DNA of 64,000 bases from Mycobacterium vicinigordonae (GTDB lineage Bacteria > Actinomycetota > Actinomycetes > Mycobacteriales > Mycobacteriaceae), in NCBI RefSeq assembly GCF_013466425.1, contig NZ_CP059165.1:1550001-1614000 (forward strand), given 5' to 3'. The stretch's first letter is position 1. Each line of letters begins with the position of its first letter. The position numbers were made by a program, and so were the translations under genes. The notes under the pieces are model-generated. The model was not told where the DNA came from. It saw nothing but the letters and a program-made list of their open reading frames with translations, and made no database searches. Shown here piece by piece: positions 56,603 through 64,000 of this stretch.

Positions 56603-57381
56603 GCTTTGCCTTCCGGCGCGCTCCCCGGAACGGTGGGTGCCTGCATGTCGTTCTCTTGCGCCACCCGCAGCCCGGCCAGCGTGGCCGCCCCGGCCCCGCC
56701 CTGCCCCTCGTCGGGGCGTTCGTCGCGCAGCCCCGCCAGAATCCGTGAGGTCTCACGGAACTTGCACAGTGGCGCTCCGCGGGTGGGCGGCACCGGATCG
56801 CCGGCGCGCAGCGAATCGACGAGCCGTCGCGCCGACTCGGTGGTCTGGTTGTCGTAGAACTCCCAGTTGACCATCACCACGGGCGCGTAGTCGCAGGCGG
56901 CGTTGCATTCGATGTGCTGCAGCGTGACGGAGCCGTCGGTGGTGGTCTCGTCGTTGCCGATGCCGAGGTGTTGCTTCAGGTCCTCGAAAATGGCGTCGCC
57001 ACCCATCACCGCGCACAGCGTGTTGGTGCAGACGCCGACGAAGTAATCGCCGGTGGGGCCCCGGCGGTACATCGTGTAGAAGCTGGCCACCGCGGAGACC
57101 TCGGCCCCCGTCAGGTCGAGCTGCTGCGCACAGAACTCCAGCCCGGCCGGAGTCAGATAGGAATCCTCGCCCTGCACCAGGTGCAGCAACGGCAGCAACG
57201 CCGAGCGCTTGTTCGGGTACTTACCGATGATTTCCTTGGCCTCGAGTTCCAGCCGCGCCTGCACCTGCGGCGGATACGACTGCGGGGCGCCCTCGACTAC
57301 GAATTGGTTGGGTTCCGACGGCGGCGGCCCGAGCCGGATGAAGACCCGCTCGCCGCTGTCCGGCGTGGACGCCGCGGTCAT
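56599..57381 (-). CDS. nuoE: NADH-quinone oxidoreductase subunit E
   Basis: 260 residues from ATG at 57381. The thioredoxin-like domain with cluster N1a is shown by [20 protein letters not shown] and [17 protein letters not shown], giving the C-x4-C and C-x3-C ligands. A C-terminal extension of about 50 residues ([20 protein letters not shown] onward) is low-complexity and goes beyond the common NuoE length. It overlaps nuoD and nuoF by four bases each. Confidence 0.95.
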   Translation of the reverse strand: MTAASTPDSGERVFIRLGPPPSEPNQFVVEGAPQSYPPQVQARLELEAKEIIGKYPNKRSALLPLLHLVQGEDSYLTPAGLEFCAQQLDLTGAEVSAVASFYTMYRRGPTGDYFVGVCTNTLCAVMGGDAIFEDLKQHLGIGNDETTTDGSVTLQHIECNAACDYAPVVMVNWEFYDNQTTESARRLVDSLRAGDPVPPTRGAPLCKFRETSRILAGLRDERPDEGQGGAGAATLAGLRVAQENDMQAPTVPGSAPEGKA

Positions 57382-58676
57382 CGGTCCACCCCGCCCATGA
57401 CCGGGTCGATGCTGGCGACCGCGGTAATCAGGTCGGCCACCATGCCGCCCTCGCACATCGCGGCCACCGATTGCAGATTGGTGAACGACGGGTCGCGGTA
57501 GTGCACGCGGTAGGGCCGGGTGCCGCCGTCGCTGACCATATGCACGCCGAGTTCGCCGCGCGGGGATTCCACCGCCGTATAGACCTGTCCGGCAGGAACC
57601 CGGATACCCTCGGTCACCAGCTTGAAGTGGTGGATCAGCGCTTCCATCGAACTGCCCATGATCTTGGCGATGTGCTCAGGAGAGTTACCCATTCCATCCG
57701 GGCCTACGTAAAGGTCAGCGGGCCAAGCGATCTTGCGGTCCTCGACCATCGTCGGACCGGGGCGCAGCTTGTCTAGGCACTGCTCGGCGATCTTGATCGA
57801 CTCCCACATCTCCTTGACGCGAATGATGTAGCGCGCGTACGCATCACAGGTGTCGTCGGTGATTACGTCGAACTCGTAGTCTTCGTAGCCGCAGTAGGGT
57901 TCGCTCTTGCGCAGGTCGTACGGAAGTCCGGTGGCGCGCAGGATCGGGCCGGTGATGCCCAACGCCATGCAGCCCGTCAAGTCGAGGTATCCGACGTCCT
58001 CGGTACGTGCCTTCCAGATCGCGTTCTCGTTGAGCAGGTTGCCCATCTCGCGCAGTACTTTGCGCAGCTCCACAAGGGCTTCGGCGACGTCGTCGGCACC
58101 GCCGGGCGGCAGGTCCTGAGCCAGGCCGCCGGGCCGGACGTAGGCGCTGTTCATCCGCAGGCCGGTGATCTTCTCGAACAGGCTGAGTATTATTTCGCGG
58201 CCCCGGAAGCCGACGAACATCGGCGTCATCGCGCCCAGCTCCATACCGCCGGTTGCCAGTGCGACCAGGTGCGAGGAGATCCGGTTGAGCTCCATCATCA
58301 ACACCCGGATGACGTTGACCCGCTCCGGGATCTGGTCGGTGATGCCGAGCAGCTTCTCCACGCCCAAGCAGTAGGCAGTCTCATTGAAAAATGGTGAGAG
58401 ATAGTCCATTCGGGTCACGAAGGTGACGCCCTGCGTCCAGTACCGGTATTCGAGGTTCTTCTCGATTCCGGTGTGCAGGTAGCCGATTCCGCAGCGGGCC
58501 TCAGTGACCGTTTCGCCCTCGATCTCAAGGATCAGCCGCAGCACGCCGTGAGTGGACGGGTGCTGCGGTCCCATGTTGACCACGATGCGCTCGCCGGGAT
58601 CGGCGTTGCGCGCGGCGTCGACGACCTTGTCCCAATCCTGGCCGCCGGCAACGACCAGGGTTTCTGCTGTGCTCAT
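57378..58676 (-). CDS. nuoD: NADH-quinone oxidoreductase subunit D
   Basis: 432 residues from ATG at 58676. The quinone-site His loop [20 protein letters not shown] and the [20 protein letters not shown] segment are typical of the 49-kDa subunit, a relative of NiFe hydrogenase large subunits without metal ligands. The C-terminus [12 protein letters not shown] is conserved. Its ATG overlaps the stop of a 20-codon ORF that bridges the gap from nuoC. Confidence 0.96.
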   Translation of the reverse strand: MSTAETLVVAGGQDWDKVVDAARNADPGERIVVNMGPQHPSTHGVLRLILEIEGETVTEARCGIGYLHTGIEKNLEYRYWTQGVTFVTRMDYLSPFFNETAYCLGVEKLLGITDQIPERVNVIRVLMMELNRISSHLVALATGGMELGAMTPMFVGFRGREIILSLFEKITGLRMNSAYVRPGGLAQDLPPGGADDVAEALVELRKVLREMGNLLNENAIWKARTEDVGYLDLTGCMALGITGPILRATGLPYDLRKSEPYCGYEDYEFDVITDDTCDAYARYIIRVKEMWESIKIAEQCLDKLRPGPTMVEDRKIAWPADLYVGPDGMGNSPEHIAKIMGSSMEALIHHFKLVTEGIRVPAGQVYTAVESPRGELGVHMVSDGGTRPYRVHYRDPSFTNLQSVAAMCEGGMVADLITAVASIDPVMGGVDR

Positions 58677-58735
58677 TCTTCGTCTTTTTTCGTCATTTTC
58701 GGTCTTTTTTCGTCATTTTCGGTCTTTTTCGTCAT
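58673..58735 (-). CDS. 20-codon bridging ORF between nuoC and nuoD
   Basis: Starting on the last base of the nuoC stop (TAATG), the minus strand encodes [20 protein letters not shown] and ends in a TGA that overlaps the nuoD ATG (ATGA). It is made from the 20-bp tandem repeats listed separately. The peptide is extremely charged. The exact stop/start overlaps at both ends indicate a translational-coupling bridge that keeps ribosomes moving from nuoC to nuoD, with no function needed for the peptide itself. This is inferred from layout. Confidence 0.55.
   Translation of the reverse strand: MTKKTENDEKRPKMTKKDEE
58677..58734. repeat. 20-bp tandem repeat, about 2.8 copies, between nuoC and nuoD
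   Basis: The plus strand reads TCTTTTTTCGTCATTTTCGG (58683-58702), the same 20-mer again (58703-58722), and then a partial copy TCTTTTTCGTCATTAG with one T fewer (58723 on). It fills the only gap of its kind among the first seven nuo genes and is AT-rich against a GC-rich background. Copy number could vary between strains. Confidence 0.8.
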
Positions 58736-59460
58736 TAGTTGTATCCCCTCCGCTCGTCGGGCGGGGGTATCTGTGCGCCCTTGTATTCGACCGGGATGCC
58801 GCCCAGCGGGTAGTCCTTGCGTTGCGGATGCCCGTGCCAGTCGTCGGGCATTTCGATGCGAGTCAGCGACGGGTGTCCGTCGAAGATGATCCCGAAGAAG
58901 TCGTAGGTCTCGCGCTCGTGCCAGTCGTTGGTCGGGTAGACGGCGAACAGCGACGGAATGTGCGGATCACTGTCCGGCGCAGACACTTCCAGACGTAGTC
59001 GGCGGTTGTGCGTGATCGACTTCAGCGGATAGACGGCGTGCAGTTCCCGGCCGGTCTCGTGCGGATAGTGCACACCGTTGACGCCCATGCACAGTTCGAA
59101 CCGCAGCTCGGGTTCGTCGCGCAGGCGTTGGGCCACCTGCGGCAACAGCTCCCGGCGGACGTGCAGGGTGAGTTCGTCGCGGTCCACGACGACTTTCTCG
59201 ATCGCGTCGTCGAAGTCGATACCCTCGCCAGACAGCGCCTCGCTCAGCCGATCGGCGATGTCGTCGAAGTAGCCGCCGTAGGGGCGGGGACTGCCGCCCG
59301 GCAGGGCGACCTCGCGAACCAGCCGCCCGTAGCCGGAGGTGTCGCCGGTGCCGGACACGCCGAACATGCCGCGGCGCACGTCGATCACTTCGCCGCCTGC
59401 CGGCACCTGGGCACCTGGGGTGACGGCAGCGCCCTGCGGATCTTTGTCCGGTGAGCTCAT
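58735..59460 (-). CDS. nuoC: NADH-quinone oxidoreductase subunit C
   Basis: 241 residues. The 30-kDa subunit signature is visible in [37 protein letters not shown] and [20 protein letters not shown], followed by [26 protein letters not shown]. The N-terminal 40 residues are a low-similarity extension. It overlaps nuoB by four bases and ends TAATG into the bridging ORF. Confidence 0.95.
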   Translation of the reverse strand: MSSPDKDPQGAAVTPGAQVPAGGEVIDVRRGMFGVSGTGDTSGYGRLVREVALPGGSPRPYGGYFDDIADRLSEALSGEGIDFDDAIEKVVVDRDELTLHVRRELLPQVAQRLRDEPELRFELCMGVNGVHYPHETGRELHAVYPLKSITHNRRLRLEVSAPDSDPHIPSLFAVYPTNDWHERETYDFFGIIFDGHPSLTRIEMPDDWHGHPQRKDYPLGGIPVEYKGAQIPPPDERRGYN

Positions 59461-60011
59461 CGCAGCAGCCCGCGCATTTCGATGGTGGGCCGGGCGCTCA
59501 TCGCGGCCTCCTCGGCTTCGGCGATGGCGCGCTCGCGATTAACACCCAGCGGCATTTCTTGAATCTTGTCGTGCAGCTTGAGAATCGCGTGCAGCAGCAT
59601 CTCTGGCCGGGGCGGGCAGCCGGGCAGATAGATATCCACCGGGACGATGTGGTCGACACCCTGCACGATCGCGTAGTTGTTGAACATCCCGCCCGAGGAG
59701 GCGCACACGCCCATGGCCAGTACCCATTTGGGCTCGGCCATCTGGTCGTAGATCTGGCGCAGCACCGGCGCCATCTTCTGGCTGACCCGGCCCGCGACGA
59801 TCATCAGGTCCGCCTGCCGAGGCGTCGCCGAGAACCGTTCCATTCCGAACCGGGCGATGTCGAACCTTGGGCCGGCCGTCGCCATCATCTCGATCGCGCA
59901 GCAGGCCAGCCCGAACGTCGCGGGCCACAGCGAGTTCTTGCGGACGTAGCCCGCCACCTTCTCGACCGTGGACAGCAGGATCCCGCCGGGAAGCTGTTCT
60001 TCGATTCCCAC
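59457..60011 (-). CDS. nuoB: NADH-quinone oxidoreductase subunit B (cluster N2)
   Basis: 184 residues. Cluster N2 ligands are present: the adjacent cysteines in [11 protein letters not shown], the Cys of [20 protein letters not shown] and the Cys of [12 protein letters not shown]. This cluster hands electrons to quinone at the NuoB/NuoD interface. It begins eight bases after the nuoA stop. Confidence 0.96.
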   Translation of the reverse strand: MGIEEQLPGGILLSTVEKVAGYVRKNSLWPATFGLACCAIEMMATAGPRFDIARFGMERFSATPRQADLMIVAGRVSQKMAPVLRQIYDQMAEPKWVLAMGVCASSGGMFNNYAIVQGVDHIVPVDIYLPGCPPRPEMLLHAILKLHDKIQEMPLGVNRERAIAEAEEAAMSARPTIEMRGLLR

Positions 60012-60019
60012 GTCTTACC

Positions 60020-60397
60020 TCAATCCCACGTCAGGCCGCCGCGGCGCCACACATAGGCGTAGGCCACGAAAACCGTCAGCATGAACACCACCATCTCGAC
60101 GAGCGCGAACACCCCCAGCGAATCGAAGCTGACCGCCCAGGGATAGAGGAACACGATTTCGATGTCGAAGACGATGAACAACATCGCGGTTAAGTAGTAC
60201 TTGATCGGAAACCGTTGACCGCTGGCCGCGTGCGGCCCGCTGACCGGGCTGTCGGTCGGTTCGATCCCACATTCGTAGGCAGCCAGCTTGGACCTGTTGA
60301 AGCGGGTCGGCCCGGTGATGCTGGCTAGGAAGACCGAACCTATGGCAAAAGCCGCGGCAACCGCCGCGAGTATCAGGATGGGTATGTAAACGTTCAA
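60020..60397 (-). CDS. nuoA: NADH-quinone oxidoreductase subunit A
   Basis: 125 residues from a TTG at 60397, giving MNVYIPILILAAVAAAFAIG, which matches the start of mycobacterial NuoA as I remember it; GGAG lies a few bases upstream. An in-frame ATG at 60442 would add 15 atypical residues. Three membrane helices are present, with the conserved RFNRSKLAAYECGIEPTDSP loop and RFPIKYYLTAMLFIVFDIEI. It is the first gene of the operon. Confidence 0.92.
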   Translation of the reverse strand: MNVYIPILILAAVAAAFAIGSVFLASITGPTRFNRSKLAAYECGIEPTDSPVSGPHAASGQRFPIKYYLTAMLFIVFDIEIVFLYPWAVSFDSLGVFALVEMVVFMLTVFVAYAYVWRRGGLTWD

Positions 60398-60786
60398 CTC
60401 GCTCCACGATCCGTCCGTATGGGCCGCCAGCGTGGGCGGCAAAGCGCGTGATAGGGCTGTGTGACGGACCGGGCTTGTGGGCCGTCACAGTGACCTTCAA
60501 CATAGTCGCGCGACCGCCTGGGCACATGCCCGGGGTCAGGCTCGCGAACAGCGCTGGGTCGCCCGCCTGCGGGCACCGTGCACGGCGTCACCGGATGGCG
60601 TGTCGGACGGTCGAAAGTTTGCTGTCCCGAAAGCCAATTTTCGATACCTAGCCAGGCAAAATATTGTCGATTCCGCCGACCGCCAGACGCGCGGAGCGCT
60701 TGTTGTTACCCTTACCACTGACCGCTGCCGGGGCGATTTGCGAGGGCCGCGCGATCGCAGACGGCCGATCTGGGAGGACGCGAACT
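60398..60786. promoter_or_regulatory. Intergenic region between divergent nuoA and PPE genes, with inverted repeats
   Basis: About 390 bp without a convincing gene; both promoters should be here. TGTGACGG (60460-60467) and CCGTCACA (60482-60489) are perfect 8-bp inverted arms 14 bp apart, and GTCACAGTGAC (60484-60494) is a palindrome overlapping the second arm. They are about 65-95 bp from nuoA. A TATGTT on the minus strand just beyond them could be a -10. The half-sites resemble TGTGA/TCACA of cAMP-receptor sites but the spacing is not the standard six. Confidence 0.4.
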
Positions 60787-62136
60787 GTGAGCTTTTTCAC
60801 GCTGCCGCCGGAGATCAACTCCTTGCGCATGTTCCTAGGCGCCGGTAGCGCGCCCATGTTGGAAGCCGCCGCGGCGTGGGACGGCTTGGCCGCGGAGTTG
60901 GGCACGGCCGCCCAGTCGTTCGGTTCGGTGATCTCGAATCTGGCTGGGCAGGCATGGCAGGGCCCGGCTGCGGCGGCGATGGCGGCGGCGGCCGCTCCGT
61001 ACGCGGGATGGTTAGCCGCGGCGGCTTCGCAGTCGCTGGGCGCGGCCGGTCAGGCGCGGTCGGTGGTCAGCGCATTCGAGGCGGCGCGCGCTGCCACTGT
61101 CCATCCAGGAGCGGTGGACGCCAACCGCAATGCATTCGTGAACCTGGTGATGACAAACCTGTTCGGCCAGAACGCGCCGCTGATCGCGATGGCCGAGAGC
61201 ATCTACGAAGAAATGTGGGCCGCGGACGTCACCGCGATGACCGGGTATTACGCCGGTGCCGCTGCGGCGGCGGCGCAGGTGGTGCCGTGGCAGACCGTGC
61301 TGCAGAGCTTCCCAGCCCTGACGGGTGGCCTCGCCGGCGCGGTGGCCGGTGCGGCCGGTGCCGGCGCGGGCGCGGGTGGCGGTGCAGCTGGGAGCGCCAC
61401 GAACGGTGCAACCGCCGGGGGCGCCCCCCCAGCTGCCGGTGCCGCGGGCGGTGGCGAGGCAAGCAGTGCCGGTGGCGTGGGAAGTGCCGACCCGGGTCTC
61501 GCTCCGGCCGCCTATGCCGGCGGTGATCCTGCCGCGTATACGGCCGGCAACGCGGTGGCACCTGCAGATGCGGGCGCCGTAGCGGCGACGACCGTGAACA
61601 CTGGCGTCGTGAGTCCGGGGGGCTTCAGCATGATGCCGATGGCGATGGGTGGCATCGCCATGGCCGGGCTGCTGGGTGACAGGCCGTCGATGCCTAGCCA
61701 GTCCCAGGAATCGGCAAAGTCCAAGGAACCCGCGCAGTCCGAGGAGTCCGCCGGCAAGCCCGAGGAAGCGGTTACGACGGAGGAAACCGCGGAGTCGCAG
61801 GCCGCGGAAACCCTGGAAAACCTCGAGGCCGAGGTGCCGGCGATGAGCGTGCTGCCAAGCGCGGCGCCCGACGTCGCGGCGGCGGCGGCACCCAGCGTCG
61901 TGGCTGCGGTTGCCCCGGCATCGGCAATCTCGGAGACTTCCCGAATCCCGGTGTCGTCCCTGCGGGCAACCGGCGCAAAGCCGGCCGGCAAGGAATCAGA
62001 AGACTCGGAGAGCGGTGAAGCCGAGGCTTCGGTGGTGCGACTGCGCCCGGAGATCGAGCCGGGACAATTTCACCAGCCGCAGGCCCAGCCCGAAGCCGAG
62101 GCCGAGGCCGAGGAAAAAATACGGCTGCGGGGCTGA
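60787..62136 (+). CDS. PPE protein (PPE52/Rv3144c-like)
   Basis: 449 residues from GTG at 60787, eight bases after GGGAGGA. The PPE domain (about 1-170) begins [20 protein letters not shown] and contains QAWQG and the [20 protein letters not shown] helix. It is closely related to the domain of the PPE-MPTR protein at the other end of the nuo operon. A Gly/Ala-rich linker (about 180-270) follows, then a Glu/Ser-rich and Ala-rich C-terminus ending in [13 protein letters not shown]. There is no MPTR. It converges with the response regulator gene, leaving eight bases between stops. Confidence 0.9.
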   Translation: MSFFTLPPEINSLRMFLGAGSAPMLEAAAAWDGLAAELGTAAQSFGSVISNLAGQAWQGPAAAAMAAAAAPYAGWLAAAASQSLGAAGQARSVVSAFEAARAATVHPGAVDANRNAFVNLVMTNLFGQNAPLIAMAESIYEEMWAADVTAMTGYYAGAAAAAAQVVPWQTVLQSFPALTGGLAGAVAGAAGAGAGAGGGAAGSATNGATAGGAPPAAGAAGGGEASSAGGVGSADPGLAPAAYAGGDPAAYTAGNAVAPADAGAVAATTVNTGVVSPGGFSMMPMAMGGIAMAGLLGDRPSMPSQSQESAKSKEPAQSEESAGKPEEAVTTEETAESQAAETLENLEAEVPAMSVLPSAAPDVAAAAAPSVVAAVAPASAISETSRIPVSSLRATGAKPAGKESEDSESGEAEASVVRLRPEIEPGQFHQPQAQPEAEAEAEEKIRLRG

Positions 62137-62144
62137 TCGCCCGG

Positions 62145-62546
62145 TCAGAGGGCGGGCGCGCGCAATAGGCTCAGCACCGCGCGGCCCAGCACGATCGGGT
62201 CCAGCGGATGCGGCACGGCCGCTTCGGCCCGCGACCAGCTGGCCAGCCATGCGTCGTCCGGACGGCCGGTGAGCACCAGGATCGGCGGGCAAGCCGAGAG
62301 TTCGTCCTTGAGTTGCTTGGCGATTCCCATGCCGCCGGTCGGCGTGGCCTCCCCGTCCAGGATGGCCAGGTCGATGCCGCCTTCGTCCATCGTGCGGATC
62401 ACCATGGGGCCGGTCGCGACCTCCACATAACTCAACTCGGGCAGATCCGGATGCAGCCGCTTACCCAGCGCCCGCATCACTTGCTCGCGGGTCTGCGCGT
62501 TGTCGCTGTAGACGAGAATCTTCAGGGGGCTGCTCGAGTCGGGCAC
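62145..62546 (-). CDS. Degenerate response regulator receiver protein (Rv3143-like)
   Basis: 133 residues, a receiver domain without an output domain. The phospho-acceptor Asp is kept (D64 in LAILDGEATPTGG) and so is the T/S position (VLTGR). The acidic pair near the N-terminus is S14-D15 instead of two acids, and the switch Lys is His113 in AAVPHPLDP. It may therefore act as a phosphate-independent or atypical receiver. No histidine kinase is adjacent. The position next to PPE52 matches Rv3143. Confidence 0.85.
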   Translation of the reverse strand: MPDSSSPLKILVYSDNAQTREQVMRALGKRLHPDLPELSYVEVATGPMVIRTMDEGGIDLAILDGEATPTGGMGIAKQLKDELSACPPILVLTGRPDDAWLASWSRAEAAVPHPLDPIVLGRAVLSLLRAPAL

Positions 62547-62561
62547 GGTGCAGATGTTAAT

Positions 62562-63104
62562 TCACGCCCCGATGGGCGACCGCACGAAGACGGCTTCCGC
62601 CGAGACTGTGACGGTCGTGGCCATCACGCCGAGTTTGTTCCAGTGCAGGTTGAAGCGGGTTCGGTCGATGTCGCCGCGGCCCGAAATAGTCACCGAGCCG
62701 TCGTCGTGCTCGGTGACTCTGACCGGCAGCGCCACCGGTTCGGTGATTCCCTTGATGGTGAATTCCGACGTCAGTTCGGCGGCGTTCCCGGACTCCGGAT
62801 GCAGGGCGGTGACGGCGACGGTGATCGTCGGGAACCGTTCGGCGTCGAAGAAGTCGGCGGAGCGCAGGTGCTTGTCGCGGCGGCCGATGCCCGTGCGCAG
62901 CGACGCGACCTGGATGTCGATGCGGCCGTTGACAGCGCCCCGGGCGGTGAGTTGGCCGGTGCCGGTGAACTCGGTGAACTTGCCCTTCACGGGCACGACA
63001 CCCCACATGTTCTTGATCTTGAAGCCGATAGTCGATTTGTCGGGCAGCAATGCCCAGGTCCCGCTGGTGTCGGGATCGGTGAGCAGTGTTTCTAGCGTCG
63101 TCAT
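62562..63104 (-). CDS. YceI family lipid-binding protein
   Basis: 180 residues from ATG at 63104. The lipocalin-like YceI barrel is shown by GTWALLPDKSTIGFKIKNMW, FTEFTGTGQLTARGAVNGRI and KHLRSADFFDAERFPTITVA, ending with GDIDRTRFNLHWNKLGVMAT. Members bind polyprenoid or amphiphilic molecules. No signal peptide is visible, so this one is cytoplasmic. It follows the NTF2-like gene by 19 bp. Confidence 0.86.
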   Translation of the reverse strand: MTTLETLLTDPDTSGTWALLPDKSTIGFKIKNMWGVVPVKGKFTEFTGTGQLTARGAVNGRIDIQVASLRTGIGRRDKHLRSADFFDAERFPTITVAVTALHPESGNAAELTSEFTIKGITEPVALPVRVTEHDDGSVTISGRGDIDRTRFNLHWNKLGVMATTVTVSAEAVFVRSPIGA

Positions 63105-63123
63105 CTTGGGTCCCGGTTCATCG

Positions 63124-63510
63124 TCATAGTTTCTGGTCCAGCAGCGGAGCGAGGTCTTTAGGGTCGAAGTACTCGTCGATTCGGTTGATAAGACCATTTG
63201 TGTCCAACTTGATCACGATGCAAACCCGCATCGCGATCATCTGACCGGTGTGCCCAGTGGCGCGCAGGATGTGCTGCTGGACGAATCCGTTCTCGAAGAC
63301 TTCGCGGTCCACGATCTCGTAGGCGCGCTGCGTCGTGGCCGAGATGAACCAGCTGATCACCCGCAGCGCCCGCGGCTTGTCGTCGACCCGGTCTGGGCGG
63401 ACGCCGGTGCGCCACACGGTGACGTCGTCGCTCCACATGTTCTCAACCGCGGCCTTGTCGCCGTTTTCGATCGCGTTGAACAGCCGGTCGGCCGTTTCGA
63501 TGACGGACAT
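63124..63510 (-). CDS. NTF2/SnoaL-like limonene-epoxide-hydrolase-type protein
   Basis: 128 residues. NTF2-fold features are ADRLFNAIENGDKAAVENMW, SDDVTVWRTG and the C-terminal RIDEYFDPKDLAPLL, a common ending in mycobacterial SnoaL-like proteins. The Asp and His/Tyr of the cavity suggest a small isomerase or hydrolase, but the substrate is unknown. It is ten bases downstream of the DUF6285 gene, so the group is one operon. Confidence 0.8.
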   Translation of the reverse strand: MSVIETADRLFNAIENGDKAAVENMWSDDVTVWRTGVRPDRVDDKPRALRVISWFISATTQRAYEIVDREVFENGFVQQHILRATGHTGQMIAMRVCIVIKLDTNGLINRIDEYFDPKDLAPLLDQKL

Positions 63511-63520
63511 CGGTGGACTC

Positions 63521-63853
63521 CTAATCGTCGTATCCGGGGTGTGCGGCGGCCAGTCGGTGGCGCACCAGCGTGCGCAGGCAGGCGGTGACGTCCAGATCGC
63601 GGCCGTCCAGTTGGCCGGCGCGGATGGCGGCGGCCAGGCTCGCCTCGTCGGTGTATCCCAGGCTGTCCAGCGCTGCCCGCACGTCGGAGTCGCCTGGATG
63701 CTGTAGTTCCCGCTCGACCATGCGTAACGCGTTGGCGGCCACTCGGGCGTGAAAGTTGACCGCGCCGGTCGTGGCGTCCCGGACTTCGGTTTCCAGGAAT
63801 TCGGCGACGGCGGCGACGAGCTCGGCCGCCGTGGGCCTGCCGTGCAGGTTCAC
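63521..63853 (-). CDS. DUF6285 protein
   Basis: 110 residues from GTG at 63853, six bases after AGGAGGT. The family pattern RPTAAELVAAVAEFLETEVR and VNFHARVAANALRMVERELQ is clear, followed by a C-terminal helix with VTACLRTLVRHRLAAAHPGY. DUF6285 genes commonly follow APH-fold kinases and accompany acyl-CoA dehydrogenases. Here the start overlaps the stop of just such a kinase gene. Confidence 0.82.
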   Translation of the reverse strand: MNLHGRPTAAELVAAVAEFLETEVRDATTGAVNFHARVAANALRMVERELQHPGDSDVRAALDSLGYTDEASLAAAIRAGQLDGRDLDVTACLRTLVRHRLAAAHPGYDD

Positions 63854-64000
63854 GACGGGACCTCCTGGAGCAGATCGAGGAGGTCCCATTCGTTTTCGCA
63901 TACCCGGCGACCGATGGTGGCCAACTCCACCGAGCGGGTCTGCCCGCTCAGGTGGCGCTCGGCCTGATACCGGCAGATGATTCCCCACCGGAGCGTCGCC
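63850..64000 (-). CDS. C-terminal end of an APH-fold phosphotransferase (runs off right edge)
   Basis: The minus strand from the edge reads ATLRWGIICRYQAERHLSGQ, TRSVELATIGRRVCENEWDL and ends LQEVPS before a TGA at 63852-63850. This is the usual C-terminus of ACAD10/11-like phosphotransferases that precede DUF6285 genes. Stop and the next start overlap as GTGA. The catalytic region lies outside the window. Confidence 0.72.
   Translation of the reverse strand, partial: ATLRWGIICRYQAERHLSGQTRSVELATIGRRVCENEWDLLDLLQEVPS

Noticed and set aside
60420..60500. A standard Crp site upstream of nuoA
   Set aside because: The TGTGA and TCACA half-sites are too far apart (16 bases between them), and the overlapping GTCACAGTGAC palindrome has them too close and in the opposite order.

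Overview
The window comes from a high-GC actinobacterium, almost certainly a slow-growing Mycobacterium. It carries two PPE proteins, one of them a large MPTR protein full of NxGxGN-type repeats. It also carries a complete 14-gene nuoA-N operon and many TetR, SDR and NTF2-like genes. From about 28.5 to 62.5 kb the gene order is the mirror image of the Rv3143-Rv3171c stretch of M. tuberculosis as I remember it, with insertions and losses; no alignment was run.

Layout. (1) 1-6.3 kb is an accessory, visibly AT-richer defence island. It holds the start of a Vsr-type endonuclease, an ABC-type ATPase with RloC/PrrC-like features, and a Shedu nuclease (SduA). Divergent from SduA is an unfamiliar protein with a PD-(D/E)XK-like core and a small coupled gene. 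Two paralogous HTH genes bracket the Shedu pair as direct repeats. A strong stem-loop at 6.29-6.32 kb marks the return to ordinary chromosome. (2) 6.4-19.3 kb holds an ECF sigma factor, several regulator-plus-enzyme pairs (OYE with an acetoacetate-decarboxylase-fold protein, an acyl-CoA dehydrogenase-like enzyme, an alpha/beta hydrolase), a DUF1345 membrane protein and an MFS transporter. (3) 19.4-23.8 kb encodes a 1370-residue protein joining a hybrid histidine kinase, a PP2C phosphatase and an anti-sigma-type kinase, followed by its probable STAS partner. (4) 23.8-28.5 kb has a decayed FAD desaturase, an SDR plus ADC-fold pair, a cation/proton antiporter divergent from a TrkA protein, and an NTF2-like protein. 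(5) 28.5-35.1 kb is the amine oxidase / hpx / aofH / Rv3169-Rv3168 / Rv3167c-type regulator block. An SDR and an SOS-box-bearing DUF222-HNH gene follow. (6) 37.3-41.4 kb is the DUF4129-MoxR3-DUF58-membrane operon. (7) 41.6-62.1 kb is the respiratory complex I operon on the minus strand, flanked by two convergent PPE genes. (8) 62.1-64 kb holds a degenerate response regulator, a YceI protein, an NTF2-like protein, a DUF6285 protein and the end of a phosphotransferase gene.

The best candidates for something undescribed are the SduA/PD-(D/E)XK divergent module with mirror-image leaderless promoters inside paired HTH genes, the Vsr-adjacent ATPase with a non-canonical Walker A and a possible nuclease triad, the all-in-one kinase/phosphatase/anti-sigma-type protein, and a 20-codon bridging ORF made of tandem repeats between nuoC and nuoD. 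Identifications rest on reading the sequence and on memory of protein families.
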